From the NCBI RefSeq assembly GCF_014904695.1, contig NZ_JACXXN010000046.1, positions 1 to 35,317 on the forward strand: a DNA stretch of 35,317 nt, given 5' to 3'. This DNA is from Nostoc sp. MG11. GTDB taxonomy: Bacteria > Cyanobacteriota > Cyanobacteriia > Cyanobacteriales > Nostocaceae. The position numbers and the translations under genes were made by a program. How positions within the stretch are numbered: the stretch's first letter is position 1; every line of letters starts with the position of its first letter. The notes below the pieces were generated by a model. That model was given only the letters and a program-made list of their open reading frames with translations. It ran no database searches and was not told the origin of the DNA. Shown piece after piece: positions 1-8,300 of this stretch.

Positions 1-2
1 AA

Positions 3-547
3 ACTGCTCAGAAGGTTCTCAATCGTTTCATTGCTGAACTAATCGGTTCAGTTTAGCTGTTTGGGGAATTCGCCAACGGTATCCGTATCTCGGCGGCCAC
101 CCATAAAGCTCACCAATGGTGGTATTTCCTTGATAACCCTGAAGTGCCTCCTGATAACAATCTCGCTGAACGCCCGCTGCGTTTAGCTGTCACGAAACGT
201 AAGGTTAGTGATGGTTCCCGTTCGATGGAGCGGTTTCAACACACTGCTAATTTGTTGACGGTACTACAAACTTGTCGCCGTCAAGGTAGGTCTGTCATTA
301 ATTTTTTGTCCAAGCACTACTTGCTGACTCTATTAATTCTCAGTCTCGCCCTTGCCCTAGTACCTCAATTTTAGACCTGAATCCTTACACTGACCCAACA
401 ACAGAAGCACCCAAAGACATTAGTAATACAACTGTTGCTGAACCACTCCCAATACCAACAACACAACCAATAGCTGAACCAACAATTGCACTACTCAAGG
501 AACCAGCAATAGAACCAATTACAGACCCAATCCTTAACATCGGTTGA
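3..547 (+). pseudogene. IS66-type transposase, C-terminal remnant with in-frame stop and probable frameshift
   Basis: The reading frame running through position 144 gives the C-terminal part of an IS66-like DDE transposase. The recognisable stretch is PPDNNLAERPLRLAVTKRK followed by an RSMERFQHTANLL-like segment; the Glu of NLAER is the likely last DDE residue. An in-frame TAG at 54-56 interrupts the same frame, which is open before it (TAQKVLNRFIAELIGSV) and resumes directly after it (LFGEFANGIRIS). Near the T run at about 301-307 the frame seems to slip. Reading one base over gives a Pro/Thr/Glu-rich tail that stays open to a TGA at 545-547, whereas the original frame ends at 374. The N-terminal part lies off the left edge. 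The family call rests on recognition of the C-terminal motif. The element marks the left border of the biosynthetic region. Confidence 0.8.
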
Positions 548-733
548 TTACGTTATTTTTCAGAACTGTCTAAAATTATATACGTATGTTGTCGGTGAGA
601 GTGTACATCAAAATTTGATCAACACCAATGCACAAGCACGAAGGGATGAAATCAGGAAACCCCAGCCAAGAGCCGAGTAACGGCGAATGGCGTTATTGCT
701 CAACCTCCATACTATCAGCGATTGTTACCTTTT

Positions 734-830
734 AGCTTGTCAAGAAACAACTTTTACAATTTGCTATCTAGAAAGCTTATTGAGCAAGCCTTTCTAACTT
801 AAAAAAGGCAAGATTGTTACGTGACAAGCT
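734..830. repeat. Nested inverted repeat / potential structured element
   Basis: Outer arms AGCTTGTCA (734-742) and TGACAAGCT (822-830) are perfect 9-bp reverse complements. Inside them lies a second hairpin, TAGAAAGCTT (769-778) with AAGCCTTTCTA (786-796), forming 10 base pairs with one bulged C and the 7-base loop ATTGAGC. No T-tract follows on either strand, so it does not look like a rho-independent terminator. It could be a small MITE-like remnant or a structured RNA. Confidence 0.4.
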
Positions 831-898
831 CTTTCTTTTTCTTTTAGTACATGTGTACTATACTGAGATGCGTTCGCCCTGAGCTTACAGAGAATTGG

Positions 899-925
899 TC
901 TTAAGTGTCTTAAGTGTCTTAACTG
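899..925. repeat. 9-bp tandem repeat, three copies
   Basis: TCTTAAGTG occurs twice in perfect tandem and is followed by a third copy with one change, TCTTAACTG. Short heptamer-to-nonamer tandem repeats are common between cyanobacterial genes. No function is implied by the sequence. Confidence 0.8.
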
Positions 926-1334
926 TCCTTGTATTTTCTATTTTGATATGAGACTATCAAGATGCCTATAAATAATTAATTAATGACTTTTTCGCCAAGA
1001 GTCATATCTGTATATTTGAATTTAAAATTTAGATTCCAGTTAGGGTATTACTAAATTTGATATCTTATCTAGTTACTATTTATTTTTTTTCAAATTACAG
1101 AAATGTTATCCCAATTAATAGGGCTCATTAATTATTTATGCAATTTTGTATGACTGCTCTAGAATTATGGAGAAAAAATAGCTAAAACACAGGTTAAACT
1201 ATCGTGAAAAGTATAAAAACTACATAGTTTACTTAATGTTAAGCTATCTTTATCGTCAAAAATTCGCGAAGGTAATACAAATTGTCTTCTATTTAGAAGG
1301 CTAAATTTTTTGCAAATTATAAAGGACAAAAGTT

Positions 1335-1883
1335 ATGGCATTGTCAGAACTCCAAAAGCGCAAGCTAAAAGTTGAATTTCAAAGTTATGATTTAGATGGT
1401 GATGGGGCAATAAATCAAGATGACTTTGAAGGTCTTGCTGCTCAGATAGCTAGAGTTACAGGTATAAAATCAGGAGCATCAGAATACGAACAACTAAAAT
1501 CAGAGTACCAAAAGCATTGGAATGAATTAAAGAAAATAGCTGATAGTGATGGGAACGATGAAGTCAGCTTAGATGAATGGTACAAATACAGCGAGAGCAT
1601 TATTAATGACCAGAAGCAATTTGATCAATACGTAATAGATTCAACCAGCCGGCTTGTAGAGTTAATCGATACTGATAATGACGGTAAACTTACTCTAGAA
1701 AATTACAAGCGTTTCTTCACGGCTTATGGTTTAGGAGCAAGTGAAGAAGAGGCAATCTTTAAAAAGCTTGACACAAATGGTGATGGTTTTGTCACAAAGG
1801 AGGAAGTTTTAAAGCTTGTCCGTGAGTTCTATCTCTCTCAAGATGAAAATGCTCCTGGTAACTGGATTCTTGGTCAATTTTAA
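1335..1883 (+). CDS. EF-hand calcium-binding protein, calerythrin-like
   Basis: A 182-residue soluble protein with four EF-hand loops: residues 19-30 (DLDGDGAINQDD), 70-81 (DSDGNDEVSLDE), 112-123 (DTDNDGKLTLEN) and 146-157 (DTNGDGFVTKEE). Loops 2 and 4 have the canonical Glu at position 12. Loop 1 has Asp there and loop 3 has Asn, so loop 3 probably binds calcium weakly. The length and the pairing of hands resemble bacterial calerythrin-type sarcoplasmic calcium-binding proteins (about 177 aa), which act as calcium buffers or sensors. No signal peptide or membrane segment is visible. The start is supported by AAGGAC about 8 bases upstream. The gene is separated from the biosynthetic genes by about 490 bp, so membership of the cluster is uncertain. 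Calcium binding is secure; the physiological role is not. Confidence 0.85.
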   Translation: MALSELQKRKLKVEFQSYDLDGDGAINQDDFEGLAAQIARVTGIKSGASEYEQLKSEYQKHWNELKKIADSDGNDEVSLDEWYKYSESIINDQKQFDQYVIDSTSRLVELIDTDNDGKLTLENYKRFFTAYGLGASEEEAIFKKLDTNGDGFVTKEEVLKLVREFYLSQDENAPGNWILGQF

Positions 1884-2373
1884 TGATTGATCGGCTGCTA
1901 CTTTTGCTTAACCCTTTTATGTCACTCTAGAGTAAAATATTAATTTTTCGTTAGCTAAAACCATGAAAAATTATCATTTTGTTCAAGATTGATCGAAGAG
2001 TAGTAGGAGTCTCCAAAGTGTGATTCGTAGATGGCTGGATTTATTAAAATTCAGCCATCTAGTAAAGAGAAAAACTTTACGTCCGAATCTAATATGAAAG
2101 AGGCAGAGGATAGTACCTACCCTCGACCAATAAATAAAATCTCTAGTCGTTTCAATAATATTTTTTGCCAAACTTATGATTTGATTTTTGATGCTTTCAC
2201 TCTTCGAGCAAAAACGACTGCGGGATATTTTATGACTTATATCAATTGTTCAAAAATAGGCTATAGATGATGCCGAGAAGACGCGGTAATTGATGTGTTA
2301 CAGGATTTTAGAGAATTAGTATTTCTGACATCTACTTTAGAGCTTGTTATAGCAAACTTATAAAGCAAATCTT
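1884..2373. other. Intergenic region with hairpin
   Basis: About 490 bp without a credible gene. The small frames here (for example 2031-2270) have no recognisable domain, no ribosome binding site, and one runs straight through the hairpin at 2028-2061. The promoter for the biosynthetic genes starting at 2374 probably lies here, but no clear promoter boxes can be assigned. Confidence 0.55.
2028..2061. repeat. Strong hairpin, 15-bp stem and 4-base loop
   Basis: TAGATGGCTGGATTT (2028-2042) pairs with AAATTCAGCCATCTA (2047-2061) around the loop ATTA. As RNA on the + strand, 14 positions are Watson-Crick pairs and one is a G-U wobble. There is no T-run on either side, so it is not a classical terminator. 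It lies about 310 bp upstream of the first biosynthetic gene and could be a leader-RNA structure, an operator-like palindrome or a MITE end. Confidence 0.6.
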
Positions 2374-3492
2374 ATGATTCTAAGTCAAGAACGAGCAACC
2401 CTCGAAAAGTTTTTTCCAGGATTGGATGCAGTTCTTATAAATATTCCTCTGCTAGAAATGGAAAGCCGAAATAATCCTGCTTTCCAAGTTTTTAGGGAAT
2501 TTGGTGGGCCTGGTTTATTAATACCAACCGAGTATGCTGGTTTAGGAGCGTCTCCACTCCAAGCTATTCGTATTCTACGTGCAATTGCAAGTCGTTCTCC
2601 TTCGTTAGCAGTTGCAACGACTATGCACCATATCACAGTAGTTATGACTCAGGTGATGATCACTAATCAGCCTGGTTTTGCTCTACTAGAGCGTGTTGCT
2701 CGACAAAACCTCTATTTTGCTTCTGGTTTTGCAGAAGGACAAGTAGGACAAAACATACTTGCTTCATGTATGCAAGTCAAAGAAACTGTGGGTGGTCTAA
2801 TCATCAGTGGTAGCAAAAAACCCTGTAGTTTGTCTAGATCTATGGACTTGATGGCTGCTAGTGTTATGCTTCCAGCACACCAAGGAGACGAAGATGAATT
2901 AGTAATGGTAATTATCCCAGCGAGTGAACCAGGGGTAGAGCGCTACCCTTTCTGGGAAACTTGGCCTCTTGCAGGAACAGAAAGTGATGAGGTCAGACTC
3001 CAAGAGGTTTATGTACCCCAAGAATGTATTTACTATATGGGTAAACCTGGTCATTTAAATTCGGTACAGGCTCAGACATTTATTTGGTTTGAACTATTCA
3101 TCTCAGCTGCTTATCTTGGTATTGCTAGTGCTTTAGTTGAGCGTGTATTCAAAGATGGCAAAGGTATACCTTCTGAGCGTGTTTTACTAGCAACCGAGGT
3201 GGAAGGTGCAATGGCCGCACTTGAGGGTTTGGCTTATTGCATAATGAATGGAGAGAAAGATGATAAGACAGTAGCGAAATCTCTATTTGTACGTTACTTA
3301 GTTCAACGTGCGATCGCATGTGTCACAACGCAGGCTGTAGAAATTTTAGGTGGTATGTCATTTGTTAAATCATCTGAGGTTGCTTACCTACTTGCTTCTG
3401 TCCATGCTCTTGCATTTCATCCCCCTTCACGCCTCAGTATTTCACCAGCATTAGATAAATATTTATCAGGTGAAACTCTTCTTTTAATGTAA
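2374..3492 (+). CDS. Acyl-CoA/acyl-ACP dehydrogenase-like flavoprotein
   Basis: A 372-residue protein with the overall plan of the acyl-CoA dehydrogenase superfamily: an N-terminal helical part with IPTEYAGLGASPLQA, a middle beta region (residues about 125-225) and a C-terminal helical bundle with AVEILGGMSFVKSSEVAYLL. This fold binds FAD and usually oxidises acyl thioesters to enoyl thioesters; relatives in secondary metabolism act on carrier-bound substrates or serve as flavin monooxygenases. At the place where the catalytic Glu of short- and medium-chain enzymes is expected (YEG-type motif), this protein reads LAFHPPSRL, so an ordinary dehydrogenase mechanism is doubtful. No clear ribosome binding site precedes the ATG. 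It starts the run of co-oriented genes, 70 bp ahead of the decarboxylase. A role in starter formation or chain tailoring is inference. Superfamily membership is fairly sure; the reaction is not. Confidence 0.7.
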   Translation: MILSQERATLEKFFPGLDAVLINIPLLEMESRNNPAFQVFREFGGPGLLIPTEYAGLGASPLQAIRILRAIASRSPSLAVATTMHHITVVMTQVMITNQPGFALLERVARQNLYFASGFAEGQVGQNILASCMQVKETVGGLIISGSKKPCSLSRSMDLMAASVMLPAHQGDEDELVMVIIPASEPGVERYPFWETWPLAGTESDEVRLQEVYVPQECIYYMGKPGHLNSVQAQTFIWFELFISAAYLGIASALVERVFKDGKGIPSERVLLATEVEGAMAALEGLAYCIMNGEKDDKTVAKSLFVRYLVQRAIACVTTQAVEILGGMSFVKSSEVAYLLASVHALAFHPPSRLSISPALDKYLSGETLLLM

Positions 3493-3562
3493 AAGAGGGG
3501 AAAACTTAACGCTAAAAGTTATTCCTGATTCAAGTAAATTTTCACGATTAAATAATTTTTAA

Positions 3563-5260
3563 ATGATTAAGGCAATACATCAAGAAAAACATGATTTTTA
3601 TTTAATTAATCAAAACCAAAAATTAAATAATTTACTTTTAAAATATAGTCAATATTGTCTTAATAACACAAATTTAGATGATGATTTTTTGGATGTTGTT
3701 ACTCAATTGTTAGCCGGGTTAAAGAAAATATTAATTGATGCAAATTTAACAGATTCGATAAATACAGAATTCAAAGTTGAATTAGAAATCAATAAAATCC
3801 CTGCAAAAGGTTGGTCAATTGAAGATGTTATTCAAAATATTATCCTAAATTATTTAGGAAATGTTCCCAATTATTCAGCAGGATATGCTCCTCTAAATGT
3901 TATTCCTCCTCCTTTAATACCAGCTATTCTTGCTAAATTTGCTTGTGCTATTATTAATCCAAATTTAGTTTATGAAAGCTATGCTGGAAAAGCCATTGAA
4001 GCTGAACAGTTAGCTATTTCACATTTAGCTGAAATTATAGGTTTTGAACCAAAAATATCAGGAGGATATTTTACATCAGGAGGCTCTGCAAGTAATTACT
4101 GGGCAGTTAGATGTGCCTTGGAAAAAGCATTCCCTGGTTTAGGCGAAAAAGGCTTTAAAGCCTTTTCTAATCAAGAACCTGTGGTTATACAATCAGTTCT
4201 TGGTCATTATACCAATGTCAACGCAGCTCGCTTACTTGGTATCGGCACTGAAAATGTTATATCTGTTTCTGTTACACCTGATTTTAGTATATCTTTGCCA
4301 GCTTTCCAATCTCAGATGGAGAAAACTATCAAAGAAAACAAACAGGTTGTCTGTATATATTTAATTGCTGGACAGACTGATTCTTTTGGTGTGGATGATG
4401 TTAAAGGCGTTGTGAAAATTTGCGAAGAATTATGCAGAAAATATCATGTCCCTAAACCTCATATTCATGTAGATGCTGCTGTTGGGTGGGTTTATAGTAT
4501 ATTTAAAAATTATCAAGTTGCTGATAATTCTCTAGGATTTTCTACAGATACTCTTGATGTTATTCAAAAATTAAACAATTTATATTCTAGTTTATCTTAT
4601 GCAGATTCTATTACAGTTGACCCCCATAAACATGGTTTTACAGCTTATACTTCTAGTGCCTTAATCTTTAAAAATAAATGCGATTTGTTGCTGCTGCAAA
4701 AAGATGTACAGGAAACACCTTATTTTACTGAAGATATTTTCTGCTCATTTCCAGGTGCTTACACGCCCGAAAGTTCTCGTCCAGGAGATGGCCCTTTAAT
4801 GATTTTAGCTAATTTATATGCGTTAGGCTATGAAGGATACCAAACTATGATTGGTTATGCTATCCAACAAAGCATCATTTTTAAATCTAAATTGCAATTC
4901 AGTTTTAAAAATTCTGTCCAAGTTTTAAATCAAAATGTTCCTGGAACAAGCACACTTTGGCGTTTTTATCCACCTGGGATGGAAGCGCAGGAGGCTTACA
5001 ACAGAGAGTTACTTGGAACTAGTGAAGAAGATTGTAATTTTACTCAAAAAATAAATGAATATAATCACAATTTGTTTGCCACAAGTAAAAATATGCGAAG
5101 TCATAACACACCCATTTTAGGATATTCTCATCAGGTAATTGTCAGCAAATCAGGGATGCCAATTAGTGGTTGGAAATGTATAATAATTAATCCTTTTGTT
5201 AATATTTTATCAATAATTGATAATTTGCATATTCTCCTAGATATGGTTGTAGAAAATTAA
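3563..5260 (+). CDS. Group II PLP-dependent amino acid decarboxylase
   Basis: A 565-residue protein of the glutamate/tyrosine/aromatic amino acid decarboxylase family (fold type I). Visible landmarks are TSGGSASNYWAV (phosphate-binding Gly/Ser-rich turn), HVDAAVGW with the PLP-contacting Asp at 304, and SITVDPHKHGFT with the Schiff-base Lys at 356. Family members remove the alpha-carboxylate of an amino acid, releasing CO2 and an amine; the substrate cannot be read from the sequence. The length is in the usual range and all key residues are present. It ends 59 bp before the first PKS gene on the same strand, suggesting co-transcription. It could supply an amine-derived starter or end group, but no domain in the megasynthases is an obvious partner. 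Codon use is noticeably more AT-rich than in the PKS genes. No Shine-Dalgarno sequence is visible. The family is sure; the substrate is unknown. Confidence 0.85.
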   Translation: MIKAIHQEKHDFYLINQNQKLNNLLLKYSQYCLNNTNLDDDFLDVVTQLLAGLKKILIDANLTDSINTEFKVELEINKIPAKGWSIEDVIQNIILNYLGNVPNYSAGYAPLNVIPPPLIPAILAKFACAIINPNLVYESYAGKAIEAEQLAISHLAEIIGFEPKISGGYFTSGGSASNYWAVRCALEKAFPGLGEKGFKAFSNQEPVVIQSVLGHYTNVNAARLLGIGTENVISVSVTPDFSISLPAFQSQMEKTIKENKQVVCIYLIAGQTDSFGVDDVKGVVKICEELCRKYHVPKPHIHVDAAVGWVYSIFKNYQVADNSLGFSTDTLDVIQKLNNLYSSLSYADSITVDPHKHGFTAYTSSALIFKNKCDLLLLQKDVQETPYFTEDIFCSFPGAYTPESSRPGDGPLMILANLYALGYEGYQTMIGYAIQQSIIFKSKLQFSFKNSVQVLNQNVPGTSTLWRFYPPGMEAQEAYNRELLGTSEEDCNFTQKINEYNHNLFATSKNMRSHNTPILGYSHQVIVSKSGMPISGWKCIIINPFVNILSIIDNLHILLDMVVEN

Positions 5261-5319
5261 TCCATTAACGCCGCCAAAGACTGTTAACAAAACTACTGAA
5301 ATTTTCAAATTTAATTAGT

Positions 5320-8300
5320 ATGACACAATCAGAAGATTTAGTTGCAATCATTGGCATGGCGTGCCGATTTCCTGGGGCTAATAACTATCACCAGTTTTGG
5401 AACAATCTTGAGCAAGGAATCAATAGCATTACTGAAGTTCCTGCAAATCGGTGGAATATGGAGAAGTTATATTCTGCAAATCCCCATGAAATTAACAAAA
5501 GTATTAGTAAATGGGGTGGATTTATTGAAGATGCAGACAAATTTGATCCCTTATTTTTTGGTATCTCACCACGAGAAGCACAAATCATAGACCCTCAACA
5601 AAGGTTAATGCTTGAGCTTACTTGGTCATGTCTAGAAGATGCTGGATATTCCCCTACAGACTTATCAGGAGCTAATGTAGGTGTTTTTATCGGAGTTTGT
5701 AATTTTGACTATAAAGAATTACTGGAAAAGTACCAAAATCATATTGAAGGTCACATCGCCATCGGTACTTATACTTGTATTATTCCCAATCGTATATCCT
5801 ACTTTTTCAATTTTCATGGCCCCAGCGTACCTGTAGACACAGCTTGTTCCAGCTCGCTTGTGGCACTTCATCAGGCAATCAATGCGCTGAAAGACAATGA
5901 ATGTAAGCTGGCGTTAGTCGGTGGAGTCAGTGTGTTGTCTACTCCTACCTATTACGTTTCTTTCAGTAAATTGGGTATGTTATCACCGCAAGGACAATGT
6001 AAAACTTTTGATGCGGAAGCGGATGGTTATGTGCGAGGTGAAGGGGCAGGAGTTCTTTTATTAAAATCTCTGAAAAATGCAATTAAAGATAAAGATCATA
6101 TTTATGGCGTGATTAGAGGAAGTGCTGTTAATCATGGCGGCGCTGCCCGGACTTTAACTTCTCCTAATGCTTATGCTCAATCACAAGTCATTCGCTCTGC
6201 ATATACAAAGGCAAATATTCCACCTAATACAGTCTCTTACATCGAAACTCATGGTACAGGAACCCCATTAGGAGACCCGATTGAAATTAATGGCATCAAA
6301 CGAGCATTTACGCAACTCTATCAACACTACAACATTCTCCCATCTCATGAAATTTATTGTGGATTAGGTTCTGTCAAGACAAATATTGGACATTTAGAAG
6401 CAGCAGCCGGCATAGCTGGAATAATTAAAGTTTTATTGGCAATGCAGCACAAGAAATTGCCGAAAATAATTAATTATCAGCAACTAAATCCACGAATTAA
6501 ATTAGATAATAGTCCATTTTACATAGTAGAAGAAACAAAAGATTGGCAGCAGTTAAGGACAAAAGAAGGGGACTCGATCCCTAGACGATCTGGGATAAGT
6601 TCCTTCGGTTTCGGCGGTGTTAATGCCCATATAGTTTTAGAAGAAGCACCAGCACCAGATTGTGTAGTGGCGGAAGTTGAGCGCCCTCTGCATGTATTGA
6701 CGCTTTCGGCAAAAACTGAGGAGGCTCTCAAGGAACTTGTACAGTCTTATCAAAAGTATTTAAAATTACATTTGGGAATACCACTAGCTGATACGTGCTT
6801 TACGACAAATACAGGGCGATCGCATTTTGATTATCGCCTTGCTGTCGTCGCTGAGTCCACCACCCACTTGCAAGAGCAACTACAAGCTTTTGCAGAAAAT
6901 CAGGAAACTTTTAGAAATAATTCTCCCAAAGTAGCCTTTTTATTCACAGGTCAGGGGTCACAGTACATTGGTATGGGGCGCACGCTCTACAAGACACAGC
7001 CGACCTTTCGCGCCACCATTGACCGTTGTGAGGAAATTCTGCGCCCTTATCTAGATGTACCTTTGGGGAAAATTCTTTATCCAGAAGCAGGAGAAACTTC
7101 ACCCATAGATGAAACAGCATACACTCAACCTGTTTTATTTACCATAGAGTACGCCTTAGCAGAATTATGGCAGTCTTGGGGGATTAAATCCGCAGCAGTA
7201 ATGGGTCATAGCGTCGGCGAATACGTAGCTGCTTGTGTGGCAGGGGTCTTCAGCCTGGAAGATGGTTTAAGGTTGATTGCCGCACGCGGACGACTGATGC
7301 AAGCGTTGCCTGCTAATGGAGAAATGGTGGCCTTGTTAGCCTCAGAATCTCAGGTTGTGCCAATTATTGCACCTTATGCAGATAAAGTAGCAATTGCTGC
7401 CTTTAACAGCCCTGAAAGTGTGGTTATCTCCGGAGAGCGCGATATTGTCCGCTCAGTGGTGGTAAAACTAGAAGCAATGGGAATCAAGGCTACACCTCTA
7501 CAAGTCTCCCATGCTTTCCACTCTCCCCTCATGGAGCCAATGCTGGCGGAGTTTGCGCGGGTGGCAAGTGAGATAACTTATTTCCCCCCGAAAATTGACT
7601 TCATTTCTAATGTCACTGGGGAGTTAGCAAAGGCTGAAGTAGCTACGGTTGAATATTGGTGTCAGCATATCCGGCAACCAGTGCGCTTTGCCGCAGGCAT
7701 GGAAGCGCTATATCGTGCAGGTTATGAAGTTTTTGTGGAATGTGGCCCAAAACCGGTTTTGCTGGGAATGGGTCGTAAGTGTCTACCAGAAACAGTTGGC
7801 CTATGGCTACCCTCTTTGCGTCCAGGGCAAGAAGATTGGCAGCAAATACTCCACAGTTTAGCTCAACTGTATGTGCAAGGCGTACAGGTGGATTGGTCAG
7901 GCTTTGACCGAGACTATGAGCGACAAAAAGTTGCACTGCCGACATACCCGTTTCAACGACAACGGTACTGGATTGAAACAACCCAAAAACCCTCAATCCG
8001 AAATTCTCTTCATCCCCTGCTTGGTCATCGGTTACGATCTGCTCATCAAGATATTTTGTTTGAGTCCTCCCTCAGCGCCGATGCGCCAGCTTTTCTCAAG
8101 CACCATTGCGTCTACCAAAAAATTGTTCTGCCTGCTGCTGCTTACTTAGAAATGGCGATAGTCGCTGCGATCGCTACGTTCAAATCTGAGAATTTAGTTA
8201 TAGAGGATGTCATCATCTCTGATGCGCTGATTTTGCCAGCAGAGAAAATCCAAACAGTGCAGTTAATTTTGAGCCAAAACTCGGCGGAGTCTGCATTTAG

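Larger units (their letters stand above)
548..1334. other. Gene-free intergenic region
   Basis: About 790 bp of AT-rich DNA between the transposase remnant and the EF-hand gene. I see no supported coding frame or tRNA. It contains a nested inverted repeat (734-830) and a three-copy 9-bp repeat (899-925), listed separately. The stretch from about 1000 to 1334 is very AT-rich and presumably carries the promoter of the EF-hand gene, but I cannot place -35/-10 elements with confidence. Confidence 0.6.

Noticed and set aside
660-715. Stretch resembling an rRNA or group II intron fragment (GAGTAACGGCGAATGG)
   Set aside because: The match is short and could not be extended on either side; no intron domain V or rRNA context.
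2031-2270. 79-codon open frame between the EF-hand and flavoprotein genes
   Set aside because: No recognisable domain, no ribosome binding site, low-complexity composition, and it reads through a strong hairpin; treated as non-coding.
5320-5360. Loading or docking domain at the N-terminus of the first PKS
   Set aside because: The KS motif AIIGMACRFPG begins within the first ten or so residues, leaving no room.
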